NCBI RefSeq assembly: GCF_039534915.1
Contig: NZ_BAAAWE010000001.1
Span: forward strand, 1,302,001-1,366,000
Source of the DNA: Streptomyces roseofulvus
GTDB lineage: Bacteria > Actinomycetota > Actinomycetes > Streptomycetales > Streptomycetaceae
DNA length: 64,000 nucleotides
Reading direction: 5' to 3'
Below are positions 16,373 to 24,497 of the stretch, one piece after another (the stretch's first letter is position 1; every line of letters starts with the position of its first letter). Both the position numbers and the translations under genes were made by a program. Below the pieces are notes generated by a model. The model made no database searches and had not been told where the DNA came from. It saw nothing but the letters and a program-made list of their open reading frames with translations.

Positions 16373-17239
16373 ATGGCCGTCGGTCACGCGCCCCCTCCTT
16401 CCACCCACCCGCCGGATATGTCCGCCATTCCGGATGTCGAATCCCTCACCCCCGCCCCTCGGTCCGGTCGGCTGCCCGTCGTGCCGCGCTGGCTGCGGCG
16501 GGCCGTCGGGCCCCTGCTGCTCCTGCTGGTGTGGCAGGTGTCCAGCGCCACCGGCGTGCTCGCGCCCGAGGTGCTCGCCTCGCCCGGGACGATCGCGCGG
16601 TCCGCCGCCGCGCTCGTCGCGGACGGGACCCTGCCGACCGCGATGGGCGTGTCGCTCCGCCGGGTCGCGGCCGGGCTGGTGATCGGCGGGGCCGTCGGGG
16701 TCACGCTCGCCCTGCTGTCCGGGCTCTCCCGGCTCGGCGAGGACCTCGTCGACGCCACCGTGCAGATGCTGCGGACCGTGCCCTGGGTCGGCCTGATCCC
16801 GCTGCTGATCATCTGGCTGGGCATCGGCGAGGCCCCGAAGGTCGCCCTGATCGCCCTGGGCACAGCGTTCCACCTGTATCTGAACGTGTACGCCGGCATC
16901 CGCGGCGTCGACGCCCAACTCGTCGAGGCCGGGCAGTCGCTGGGGCTCGGGCGGTGGGGTCTCGTGCGGCATGTCGTGCTGCCCGGCGCGCTGCCGGGCG
17001 CGATGACGGGGCTGCGGTACGCGCTCGCCACCGCCTGGCTGGCCCTCGTCTTCGGGGAGTCCATCAACGCCGACGCCGGGATCGGCTTCCTGATGAACCA
17101 GGCGCGCGAGTTCTTCCGCACCGACGTGATCGTGGTCTGCCTCGTCGTCTACGCCTTCCTCGGCCTCCTCGCCGACGCCGTCGTCCGCACTCTCGAAAGG
17201 CTGCTGCTGCAATGGCGACCGACCTTCACCGGACGGTGA
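16373..17239 (+). CDS. ssuC: Alkanesulfonate ABC transporter permease
   Basis: A 288-residue BPD-transp-1 permease with six membrane helices. The EAA loop is visible (VEAGQSLGLGRWGLVRHVVLPGALPGAMTGLRYAL), as is the SsuC/TauC helix TVPWVGLIPLLIIWLGIGEAPKV. ATG 16373 follows CGGAG by seven bases; in-frame codons further up are Cys/Trp/Arg-rich and fall in the leader region. The ssuB start overlaps its 3' end by 28 bp. Confidence 0.93.
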   Translation: MAVGHAPPPSTHPPDMSAIPDVESLTPAPRSGRLPVVPRWLRRAVGPLLLLLVWQVSSATGVLAPEVLASPGTIARSAAALVADGTLPTAMGVSLRRVAAGLVIGGAVGVTLALLSGLSRLGEDLVDATVQMLRTVPWVGLIPLLIIWLGIGEAPKVALIALGTAFHLYLNVYAGIRGVDAQLVEAGQSLGLGRWGLVRHVVLPGALPGAMTGLRYALATAWLALVFGESINADAGIGFLMNQAREFFRTDVIVVCLVVYAFLGLLADAVVRTLERLLLQWRPTFTGR

Positions 17240-17946
17240 CCGTCCGGGGCCTGACCCGGTCCTTCGACGGCCGGCCGGTCGTCGACGGGCTCGATCTCAC
17301 TCTGGAGCCGGGGCAGTTCACCGCCCTGCTGGGGCACAGCGGCTGCGGGAAGTCCACCCTGCTGCGGGTGCTCGCCGGGCTCGACCGGGAGATCTCCGGC
17401 ACCGTGCTCGTGCCGCGCCGCCGCGCGGTCGCCTTCCAGGCTCCGCGGCTGATGCCGTGGAAGCGGGTCTGGCGCAATGTGCTCCTCGGCCTGCCGGGCC
17501 GTCCGGAACGGGCCGTCGCCGACCGCGCCCTGGAGGAGGTCGGCCTCGCCCACCGGGCCGAGGTGTGGCCCAAGACCCTGTCCGGGGGCGAGGCCCAACG
17601 CGCCTCGCTCGCACGTGCGTTGGTACGCGATCCGGACCTGCTGCTGCTCGACGAGCCGTTCGGCGCGCTCGACGCGCTGACCAGGATCAAGGCACAGCGG
17701 CTCGTCGCCGAGTTGTGGCGGCGGCGCGGCTGCACCGTCCTCCTGGTCACCCACGACGTGGACGAGGCGCTGCTCCTCGCGGACCGGGCGCTGGTGATGC
17801 GCGACGGCGTCATCGCGTACGACACGCCGGTCCGCCTCGACCGCCCCCGCTCCCCCGCCGACCCGGCGTTCGCCGCCCTCCGCGGTCACCTGCTCGCCGA
17901 ACTCGGCTTCGGGGAGACCAAGTTCGCAGACACGACACACTCCTAG
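17212..17946 (+). CDS. ssuB: Alkanesulfonate ABC transporter ATPase
   Basis: A 244-residue ATPase with Walker A GHSGCGKST, Q-loop AFQAPRLMPWKRVWRNV (the LMPW element is typical of SsuB/TauB/NrtD), signature LSGGEAQRASLARAL, Walker B DLLLLDEPFGALD and H-loop LLVTHDVDEA. ATG 17212 lies within the last codons of ssuC. It powers uptake with SsuC and the lipoprotein SsuA. Confidence 0.93.
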   Translation: MATDLHRTVTVRGLTRSFDGRPVVDGLDLTLEPGQFTALLGHSGCGKSTLLRVLAGLDREISGTVLVPRRRAVAFQAPRLMPWKRVWRNVLLGLPGRPERAVADRALEEVGLAHRAEVWPKTLSGGEAQRASLARALVRDPDLLLLDEPFGALDALTRIKAQRLVAELWRRRGCTVLLVTHDVDEALLLADRALVMRDGVIAYDTPVRLDRPRSPADPAFAALRGHLLAELGFGETKFADTTHS

Positions 17947-17955
17947 GAGTCTCCC

Positions 17956-18993
17956 GTGAAGCCTCTCCGTCACACCCTCGCCGCCGCGCTGCTCCTGCCG
18001 CTCGCGCTGCTCGCCGCGACCGCCTGCACGCCCGCCTCGGGGGCCGACGCCGGCGGGAACACCGACGGCAAGGGCGACCTCGTCCTGAACGTCGGCGACC
18101 AGAAGGGCGGCGCCGAGGCCGTCCTGCGCGCCGCCGGCGAACTCGACGACCTCCCCTACCGCGTGAAATGGTCCACCTTCACCTCCGGCCCACCGCTCCT
18201 CGAGGCGATCAACGCGGGCGCCGTCGACGTCGGCGGCGTCGGCAACACCCCGCCGGTCTTCGCGGCCGGCGCCGGCTCGAAGATCACCGTGGTCGCCGCG
18301 ACCCACGGCGACTCGGCGGGCGAGGCGATCCTCGTCCCGAAGGATTCGCCGCTCCGCTCCGCCCGCGACCTGAAGGGCAGGAAGGTCGCGGTGGCGCAGG
18401 GCAGTTCGGCCCACTTCCTGCTGATCGGCTCGCTGGAGAAGGCCGGGCTGACGCTGAAGGACGTCCAGGTCACGCTGTTGCAGCCGGCCGACGCGCTCGC
18501 CGCCTTCACCAGCGGGAAGGTCGACGCCTGGGCGGTCTGGGACCCGTACACCTCGCAGGTGCTGCACAGCGGTACCGGGCGGGTCCTCACCGACGGGCGC
18601 GGGGTCGTCAACGGCCTCGGCTTCCAGGTCGCCGCGCCCGCCGCGCTCGCGGACGCGGAGAAGGCGAAGGCCGTCGGCGACTTCGTCGACCGGCTGCGGC
18701 GCGCCCAGGACTGGGTGTTCGGCCACCCCGAGGAGTGGGCGAAGGTCTGGGCGAAGGAGACGGGGCTGCCGTACGAGGTGGCCCTCGCCGCCGTGAAGCG
18801 CAGCAACGGCACCCGTATCCCGGTCGCCCTCGACGCGGCGGCGATCGCGTCCGAGCAGAAGATCGCCGACACCTTCGCCGGGCTCGGCCTGATCCCGAAC
18901 CGGTTCCGCTTCGCCGACTTCGTGGACCACCGCTTCGACAAGGACCTGCCGCCGTCGACCACCCCGGCGCGCTCCTACGGAAAGGACGACTGA
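17956..18993 (+). CDS. ssuA: Alkanesulfonate-binding lipoprotein
   Basis: A 345-residue aliphatic sulfonate-binding protein. GTG 17956 follows AGGAGT by five bases. It has a lipoprotein signal with LLAATAC (Cys24). The body shows the SsuA pattern: GDQKGGAEAVLRAAGEL, FTSGPPLLEAINAGAVDVGGVGNTPPVFAAGAG, and KVDAWAVWDPYT. It is followed three bases later by ssuD, so the four genes form one operon. Confidence 0.92.
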   Translation: MKPLRHTLAAALLLPLALLAATACTPASGADAGGNTDGKGDLVLNVGDQKGGAEAVLRAAGELDDLPYRVKWSTFTSGPPLLEAINAGAVDVGGVGNTPPVFAAGAGSKITVVAATHGDSAGEAILVPKDSPLRSARDLKGRKVAVAQGSSAHFLLIGSLEKAGLTLKDVQVTLLQPADALAAFTSGKVDAWAVWDPYTSQVLHSGTGRVLTDGRGVVNGLGFQVAAPAALADAEKAKAVGDFVDRLRRAQDWVFGHPEEWAKVWAKETGLPYEVALAAVKRSNGTRIPVALDAAAIASEQKIADTFAGLGLIPNRFRFADFVDHRFDKDLPPSTTPARSYGKDD

Positions 18994-18996
18994 CCC

Positions 18997-20175
18997 ATGA
19001 CGGTCCACCTGCACTGGTTCCTGCCCACCGGCGGCGACGGGCGCACCCTCGTCGACCGGCACGCGTACACCGACGGCGGGATCACCCGCAGCCGCGCGGG
19101 CGCGGTCGCCGGGGTCCGCGCCCCCGACATCGAGTACCTGGCGCAGATCGCCAAGGCGGCCGAGCGACTCGGCTTCGAGGCCGTGCTGACGCCGACCGGC
19201 ACCTGGTGCGAGGACGCCTGGCTGACGACGGTCGCGCTCGCGCAGCACACCGAGCGGCTGAAGTTCCTGGTGGCGTTCCGGCCCGGGGTGCTGTCGCCGG
19301 TGCTGGCCGCCCAGATGGCCGCGACCTACCAGCGGATCACCCGCGGTCGGCTGCTGCTCAACGTGGTGACCGGCGGCGACTCCGTCGAGCAGCGGCGGTT
19401 CGGCGACCACCTGGACCACGACCGGCGGTACGCGCGGACCGCCGAGTTCCTGTCCGTCGTGCGGGGCGTGTGGAGCGGCCGGCCGTACGACTTCCAGGGC
19501 GAGCACTTCCAGGTGGAGGGCGGGCTGACCGCGCTGCCGCCGGACCCGCTGCCGGAGCTGTTCTTCGGCGGCTCCTCGGCGGCGGCCGGACCGGTCGCCG
19601 CCGAGCACGCGGACGTCTACCTGACCTGGGGCGAGCCGCCGTGGCAGGTGAAGGAGAAGATCGACTGGATCCGCGGGCTGGCCGAGGAACGCGGCCGGAC
19701 CGTGCGCTTCGGCATCCGGCTGCACACCATCTCGCGGGACACCTCCCGGGAGGCGTGGGCGACCGCCGAGCGGCTGCTCGCCGACCTGGACGCCGAGACG
19801 GTGGCGGCGGCGCAGGAGCTGCTCGGCCGCAGCGAGTCGGTGGGCCAGCAGCGGATGCTCGCCCTGCACCGGGGCGGCTCGCTGGAACGGGACCGGCTGG
19901 AGATCGCGCCCAACCTGTGGGCGGGCGTGGGGCTGGTGCGGGGCGGGGCCGGCACGGCGCTCGTCGGCAGTCACGCGGACGTGGCCGACCGCATCGAGGA
20001 GTACCACGACCTCGGCGTGGAGCACTTCGTGCTCTCCGGCTACCCGCATCTGGAGGAGGCGTACTGGTTCGGCGAGGGCGTGACTCCGCTGCTCGCGGAG
20101 CGTGGCCTGCTGAGCACGGTGCCGGCGTCTCCGCTGCTCGCCGGCGGGGTGGCCGGGATCGGGGGCGGTCGCTAG
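18997..20175 (+). CDS. ssuD: FMNH2-dependent alkanesulfonate monooxygenase
   Basis: A 392-residue bacterial-luciferase-like (LLM) flavin monooxygenase that cleaves alkanesulfonates to aldehyde and sulfite. SsuD features: MTVHLHWFLPTGGDGR at the N-terminus, the GFEAVLTPTGTWCEDAW strand, RLKFLVAFRPGVLSPVLAAQM, GRLLLNVVTGGDSVEQ, and the C-terminal LSGYPHLEEAYWFGEGVTPLL. It needs an NAD(P)H:FMN reductase (SsuE), which is not in the window. A GC hairpin closes the operon. Confidence 0.93.
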   Translation: MTVHLHWFLPTGGDGRTLVDRHAYTDGGITRSRAGAVAGVRAPDIEYLAQIAKAAERLGFEAVLTPTGTWCEDAWLTTVALAQHTERLKFLVAFRPGVLSPVLAAQMAATYQRITRGRLLLNVVTGGDSVEQRRFGDHLDHDRRYARTAEFLSVVRGVWSGRPYDFQGEHFQVEGGLTALPPDPLPELFFGGSSAAAGPVAAEHADVYLTWGEPPWQVKEKIDWIRGLAEERGRTVRFGIRLHTISRDTSREAWATAERLLADLDAETVAAAQELLGRSESVGQQRMLALHRGGSLERDRLEIAPNLWAGVGLVRGGAGTALVGSHADVADRIEEYHDLGVEHFVLSGYPHLEEAYWFGEGVTPLLAERGLLSTVPASPLLAGGVAGIGGGR

Positions 20176-20180
20176 CCGAG

Positions 20181-20216
20181 GGGGGCGGGGGCGGGAAGAT
20201 CCGGGCCCCCGCCCCC
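20181..20216 (+). terminator. Terminator hairpin after ssuD
   Basis: GGGGGCGGGGGC at 20181-20192 and GCCCCCGCCCCC at 20205-20216 form a perfect 12-bp stem with a 12-base loop, five bases after the ssuD stop. There is no U-tract, as is common in Streptomyces. Confidence 0.75.
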
Positions 20217-20228
20217 GTTAGTAGAAAC

Positions 20229-21416
20229 GTGAACGATTCGGTGGTCGCGGGTGGCGACGTGGTCGGTACGGGCGCGGAGGCGGTGCGCGCCGTGGACGTC
20301 GTGGTCGTGGGGGCCGGGCAGGCGGGCCTCTCCGCCGCCTTCCACCTGCGACGGGTCGGGCTGGAGCCGGACCGGGACTTCGTCGTCCTCGACCACGCGC
20401 CGCGCCCCGGCGGTGCCTGGCAGTTCCGCTGGCCGTCGCTGACCTACGGCAAGGTGCACGGGATGCACTCCCTGCCGGGCATGGAGCTGACCGGGGCCGA
20501 TCCCGCCCGCCCCTCCTCCGAGGTGATCGGCGCCTACTTCGACGCGTACGAACGGGACTTCGGCCTGCGGGTGCACCGGCCCGTGGACGTGTCCGCCGTA
20601 CGCGAGGGCGAGGGCGGCCGGCTGCGGGTGGAGACCTCGGAGGGGGTCTACACGACGCGGGCGCTGATCAACGCCACGGGCACCTGGGACCGGCCGTTCT
20701 GGCCCCGCTATCCCGGCCAGGAGACCTTCCGGGGGCTCCAGTTGCACACCGCGCGGTACCCGGGGCCCGAGGCGTTCGCCGGCCGGCGGGTGATCGTGGT
20801 GGGCGGCGGCGCCTCGGCCACCCAGCACCTGCTGGAGATCGCCGGGCACGCCGCCGCGACGACCTGGGTGACCCGGCGCGAGCCGGTCTTCCGCGAAGGC
20901 CCCTTCGGCGAGGCCGAGGGCCGCGCGGCCGTCGCCCTGGTCGAGGAGCGGGTACGACAGGGGCTGCCGCCGCGCAGCGTGGTCTCCGTGACCGGGCTGC
21001 CGCTGAACGACGCCATCCGCGCGGGACTCGCCGACGGCGTCCTCGACCGGCAGCCGATGTTCGAACGGATCACGCCGACCGGCGCCGTCTGGGCGGACGG
21101 CCGCACGGTCGACGCGGACGTGATCCTGTGGGCGACCGGCTTCCGGCCGGCCATCGACCACCTGGCCCCGCTGCGGCTGCGGGCTCCGGGCGGCGGCATC
21201 CAGGTGGAGGGGACCCGCGCCGTCCTGGACGAGCGCGTCCACCTGGTGGGTTACGGCCCCTCGGCCTCGACCGTCGGCGCCAACCGGGCGGGGCGCGCCG
21301 CGGTGAACGAGATCCGCCGTCTCCTCGCACGCGAAGAGGTGCGCGAGGAGGAGCACGGCGAGGAGCTCGACGAGGAGCGCGGCGCGGAGCCGGTGCGCCG
21401 GCCGGTCACGGTCTGA
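20229..21416 (+). CDS. Flavin-containing monooxygenase (class B, ArsO/CzcO-like)
   Basis: A 395-residue FAD/NADPH enzyme. Two Rossmann motifs are seen: VVVGAGQAGLSAAFH near residue 25 and VIVVGGGASATQ near 185. The FMO/Baeyer-Villiger fingerprint F-x-G-x-x-x-H-x-x-x-Y matches FRGLQLHTARY (about 167-177), and ILWATGFRPAI marks the C-terminal half. Substrate unknown. GTG 20229 is weakly supported. It has the wrong signature to be the missing siderophore N-hydroxylase. It comes after the ssu terminator, so it is probably separately expressed. The last codons overlap a convergent ORF. Confidence 0.85.
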   Translation: MNDSVVAGGDVVGTGAEAVRAVDVVVVGAGQAGLSAAFHLRRVGLEPDRDFVVLDHAPRPGGAWQFRWPSLTYGKVHGMHSLPGMELTGADPARPSSEVIGAYFDAYERDFGLRVHRPVDVSAVREGEGGRLRVETSEGVYTTRALINATGTWDRPFWPRYPGQETFRGLQLHTARYPGPEAFAGRRVIVVGGGASATQHLLEIAGHAAATTWVTRREPVFREGPFGEAEGRAAVALVEERVRQGLPPRSVVSVTGLPLNDAIRAGLADGVLDRQPMFERITPTGAVWADGRTVDADVILWATGFRPAIDHLAPLRLRAPGGGIQVEGTRAVLDERVHLVGYGPSASTVGANRAGRAAVNEIRRLLAREEVREEEHGEELDEERGAEPVRRPVTV

Positions 21417-21720
21417 GCGAACCGTCGCGCGACCGCCACGCCCCCTGCGGCGCGTACCGCGGTCCCGTCTCCGGCACGCACCGCGTGCCGGCCTCCGGCC
21501 CGTAGCCCGCCCCCTCGTCCAGGCGAACGGCGCTCCGGGCGAGGAGGACCTGGGTGAGGACGTCGTGCGCGAGGGCGAAATGTCGCTCGTCCGGATGGGT
21601 GGTCAGCCGGATCTCGACCCAGGCTTCGTCGAAGGCCACCCCGGTCATCCGGGCCAGTCGTCTGGCCTGCCAGGAGGTGATGGGCGACCAGATCCAGCGA
21701 CGTCGTCTGAGCTGCTTCAT
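21406..21720 (-). CDS. Hypothetical protein
   Basis: A 104-residue ORF, longer (140) if read from ATG 21828. The core RWIWSPITSWQARRLARMTGVAFDEAWVEIRL is protein-like and basic; the tail is low-complexity (GYGPEAGTRCVPETGPRYAPQG). The upstream part of the longer form has codons that look non-coding (TTG GAT ... TTT ... TAT), so the shorter start is preferred, although neither start has a good Shine-Dalgarno. It overlaps the end of the convergent monooxygenase by 11 bp. No family is recognised. Confidence 0.5.
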   Translation of the reverse strand: MKQLRRRRWIWSPITSWQARRLARMTGVAFDEAWVEIRLTTHPDERHFALAHDVLTQVLLARSAVRLDEGAGYGPEAGTRCVPETGPRYAPQGAWRSRDGSLRP

Positions 21721-21833
21721 GTGCTGCCCAACGAGCCGCACGCGCTCGCGATACCTCGCAAATCGGTCGATATCCAACCCTTCGGCCGCCGCCTCCGGAC
21801 TCGCCGAACGCGGCCACGTGCCGCGCACACGGC

Positions 21834-21872
21834 GGCGCCGCCGGTCCCCTGGGACGGGGAACCGACGGCGCC
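21834..21872 (-). terminator. Terminator hairpin after the 19-residue peptide gene
   Basis: On the minus strand GGCGCCGTCGGTTCCCC, a loop of about six bases, then GGGGACCGGCGGCGCC: a 16-17 bp stem with one mismatch, 14 bases past the peptide stop codon. Its placement suggests the peptide is the end of a real transcript. Confidence 0.7.
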
Positions 21873-21886
21873 GGGACCTGCGAGCG

Positions 21887-21946
21887 TCAGACGAGCCAGC
21901 CCAGGAAGTGGACGACGCCGGCGAGCAGGTTGGTGATGACGTTCAT
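21887..21946 (-). CDS. 19-residue hydrophobic peptide, MNVITNLLAGVVHFLGWLV
   Basis: A 20-codon ORF with a strong ribosome site (GAGGAG, nine bases before ATG), high GC3 codons and a terminator hairpin 14 bases beyond its TGA. The peptide is almost wholly hydrophobic with Asn near the N-terminus and a His and Trp near the C-terminus, enough for one short membrane helix. It lies 121 bp downstream of an ABC exporter gene on the same strand. It could be a membrane-active peptide, a type I toxin, a small transporter subunit or a signal. No family is recognised and function is unknown. Confidence 0.65.
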   Translation of the reverse strand: MNVITNLLAGVVHFLGWLV

Positions 21947-22067
21947 GGTGGTGCTTCTCCTCGTACAGATGTTTCATGGGACAGCGCGGTCGCGGTCTGC
22001 AGCCCGTCGCTTGCGCACCGTAATCATCCGACGCCGTACGGGAGTTGGGCAACGAATCCGGAGACGA

Positions 22068-23903
22068 TCACACGTTCGTGGGAACAACCGCTCCCACGTT
22101 CGCCTGTTCGTCGCGGCGCACCAGCGCGGCGTACGCGCCGTCCGCGGCCATCAGCTCCTCGTGGGTGCCGCTCTCCGCGATCCGCCCCGCCTCCAGGACG
22201 ACGATCCGGTCGGCGTCGCGGACGGTGGAGAGGCGGTGGGCGATGGTGATCGTGGTGCGGCCGGCGGAGAGGGCGTCGATGGCCTGCTGGACCGCGTGCT
22301 CGGTGCGGGTGTCGAGGGCGCTGGTCGCCTCGTCGAGGATGAGCACCGGCGGGTCGCGCAGGATCGTGCGGGCGATGGCCAGGCGCTGCTTCTCGCCGCC
22401 GGAGAAGCGGTAGCCCCGCTCGCCGACCAGGGTGTCGTAGCCGTCGGGCAGCGAGGCGATGTGGTCGTGGATCTGGGCGGCCCGGGCGGCGGCCTCGATC
22501 TCCGCGTCGGTGGCGTCGGGCCGGGCGAAGCGCAGGTTGTCCGCGACGGAGGCGTGGAAGAGGTACGTCTCCTGGGAGACGACCCCGATCGCGCCGGCGA
22601 GGGTGTCGAAGGAGAGGTCGCGGACGTCGACGCCGTCCAGCGTGACCCGGCCCTCGGTCACGTCGTAGAGCCGCGGCACCAGGTAGCTGAGCGTGGACTT
22701 GCCGGAGCCGGTGGGGCCGACGACGGCGAGGCTGCCGCCGGCGGGCACGGTCAGGTCGATGGAGTCGAGGGTGGGACGGCCGGCCCGCTCGGGGTCGTAG
22801 TGGAAGCCGACCCCCTCGAAGCCGATCTCGCCGCGGACGGCGCCGATGCGGACGGGCTCGTCGGGCTCGGTGATGTCCACCGGGAGGTCGAGGTACTCGA
22901 AGATGCGCTGGAAGAGCGCGAGCGAGGTCTGGATCTGGACACCGGTGGAGAGCAGGCTCACGGTGGGCCGGAAGAGTCCCTGCTGGAGCGAGACGAAGGC
23001 GACCAGGGTGCCCAGCGATAGCGCGGCGCCGCCGGCCTGCACGGCGAAGCCGGCCGCCCAGTACAGCAGGGCGGGCATGGCGGCCATGACGATCCCGATG
23101 ACGGACATCCGCCAGCGCCCGGCCATGGAGGAGCGCACTTCGAGGTCGACGAGGCGCTCGGACTCCCGGGCGAAGGACTCGGTCAGCGAGTCGGCGCGGC
23201 CCATGGTGCGGCCGAGCAGGATGCCGCTGACGGAGAGCGACTCGGTGACGGTCGCCGCCATCGCGGCCATCTGCTTCTGCCGCTGGGTGGTGATCCGCTT
23301 GCGCTCGTCGCCGACCCGCCGGCTGATCCACACGAAGACCGGGAGCAGCAGCAGCGAGAAGACGGTGAGCCGCCAGTCGAGGGCGAGCATCGCGACGACG
23401 GTGGCGACGACCGCCGTGAGGTTGGAGACCAGCGAGGTCGCCGTGGAGGTGACGGTGGCCTGCATGCCGCCGATGTCGTTGGCGATCCGGGACTGGACCT
23501 CGCCGGTCCTGGTCCGGGTGAAGAAGGCCAGCGGCATCCGCTGGAGCCGGCCGTACACGGCGGTGCGCAGGTCGTGCATGACGCGCTGGCCGACCGTGGT
23601 GGAGATCAGCGTCTGGAGCACGCCGAAGACGCCGGTCAGCACGGCGGTGGCGATCATGCCGAGGGCGAGCAGGCTGAGCAGCCCGGTGCGCCCCTCGGGG
23701 ATCGCGGTGTCGAGGATCTCCTTGAGGAGGAACGGAGAGGCGACCGACACCAGCGAGGCGGCGGCGACCAGGAGGCCGACGAGCCCGAGGCGGGCCCGGT
23801 AGGGGCGGAAGAGGCCGAGGATGCGCCGCAGCTGGGCGGGCTCCTTCGGCTGCGCGGGATCGCGCGGCGGGGGTGTCCAGGTGGACTCGTCGTGGGGACG
23901 CAT
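22068..23903 (-). CDS. ABC exporter, fused membrane and ATPase domains
   Basis: A 611-residue half-transporter of the MsbA/LmrA type. Six membrane helices (about residues 30-320) precede an ATPase with Walker A GPTGSGKST, signature FSGGEKQRLAIARTIL, Walker B PVLILDEATSALD and H-loop TIAHRLSTV, all intact, so it can work as a homodimer. ATG 23903 has AAGGAG four bases upstream; the longer frame lacks this. It is divergent from a marR gene with a shared operator, suggesting induction by its substrate, probably a lipophilic drug. Confidence 0.9.
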   Translation of the reverse strand: MRPHDESTWTPPPRDPAQPKEPAQLRRILGLFRPYRARLGLVGLLVAAASLVSVASPFLLKEILDTAIPEGRTGLLSLLALGMIATAVLTGVFGVLQTLISTTVGQRVMHDLRTAVYGRLQRMPLAFFTRTRTGEVQSRIANDIGGMQATVTSTATSLVSNLTAVVATVVAMLALDWRLTVFSLLLLPVFVWISRRVGDERKRITTQRQKQMAAMAATVTESLSVSGILLGRTMGRADSLTESFARESERLVDLEVRSSMAGRWRMSVIGIVMAAMPALLYWAAGFAVQAGGAALSLGTLVAFVSLQQGLFRPTVSLLSTGVQIQTSLALFQRIFEYLDLPVDITEPDEPVRIGAVRGEIGFEGVGFHYDPERAGRPTLDSIDLTVPAGGSLAVVGPTGSGKSTLSYLVPRLYDVTEGRVTLDGVDVRDLSFDTLAGAIGVVSQETYLFHASVADNLRFARPDATDAEIEAAARAAQIHDHIASLPDGYDTLVGERGYRFSGGEKQRLAIARTILRDPPVLILDEATSALDTRTEHAVQQAIDALSAGRTTITIAHRLSTVRDADRIVVLEAGRIAESGTHEELMAADGAYAALVRRDEQANVGAVVPTNV

Positions 23904-23964
23904 GGGCTCCTTCGAGGGTGCGCGTACAGGCGAGTGCACTTCGGACTGTAGCTCACTCTTACCT

Positions 23965-23981
23965 ATGTTCACAATGAGCAT
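23965..23981. promoter_or_regulatory. Candidate MarR operator
   Basis: ATGTTCA, three bases, TGAGCAT: an inverted repeat with one mismatch in the 98-bp gap between the ABC exporter and the divergent marR gene, in the AT-richest part of that gap. TGATAT at 23988-23993 could be the marR -10, which would give a nearly leaderless message. Confidence 0.55.
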
Positions 23982-24001
23982 GGTCCTGATATCGTTCCCG
24001 C

Positions 24002-24463
24002 ATGAACACCCCCGCCGTGTCCGCCCCCGACCCCGACGGGCTCCTCGCCGAGCAGCTGCTCCGGCTCACCCGCCGGCTCCACCGCATCCAGAAGCGCCAC
24101 CTGGAGCCGGTCGGCATCACCCCGGCCCAGTCCCGGCTGCTGCGGACGGTCGCGCACTACGGCGACGCCCCGCCGCGGATGGCCGACCTCGCCGCCCGCC
24201 TCGAAGTGGTCCCCCGCGCCGTGACCACCCTGGTCGACGGCCTGGAGGCGGCCGGGCGGGTGCGCAGGGTGCCCGATCCGAGCAACCGCCGGGTGATCCG
24301 GATCGAGCTCACCGACGAGGGCCGCGCCACGCTGCGGGAACTGCGCAGCGCGCGCCGGGCCGCCGCAGAGGACATCCTGGCTCCATTGACCGTCGAACAG
24401 CGCGAGGTGCTCGGAGGTCTGCTGACCGCCCTGGCCGGGCCCGTCCCGGAGAGCGGCTGCTGA
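24002..24463 (+). CDS. MarR-family transcriptional regulator
   Basis: A 153-residue winged-helix regulator. The HTH and wing are clear: PRMADLAARLEVVPRAVTTLVDGLEAAGRVRRVPDPSNRRVIRIELTDEG, about residues 58-107, with the D-x-R-x-x-x-v-x-l-T-x-x-G wing. The dimer helices flank it. It is divergent from the ABC exporter and probably represses it and itself through the inverted repeat at 23965. Confidence 0.9.
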   Translation: MNTPAVSAPDPDGLLAEQLLRLTRRLHRIQKRHLEPVGITPAQSRLLRTVAHYGDAPPRMADLAARLEVVPRAVTTLVDGLEAAGRVRRVPDPSNRRVIRIELTDEGRATLRELRSARRAAAEDILAPLTVEQREVLGGLLTALAGPVPESGC

Positions 24464-24497
24464 CGCCGCCGGCGCCCGCGCCGAGGGGAGCCGTGCC

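Noticed and set aside
17457..20228. Possible extension of the flavin monooxygenase far upstream.
   Set aside because: The open frame is an out-of-frame shadow of ssuB, ssuA and ssuD; real homology begins near 20300.
20229..21416. Flavin monooxygenase considered as a replacement for the missing siderophore N-hydroxylase.
   Set aside because: It carries the FMO/Baeyer-Villiger fingerprint F-x-G-x-x-x-H-x-x-x-Y, lacks the IucD/DesB C-terminal motif, has no iron box, and lies 8 kb beyond the locus after a terminator.
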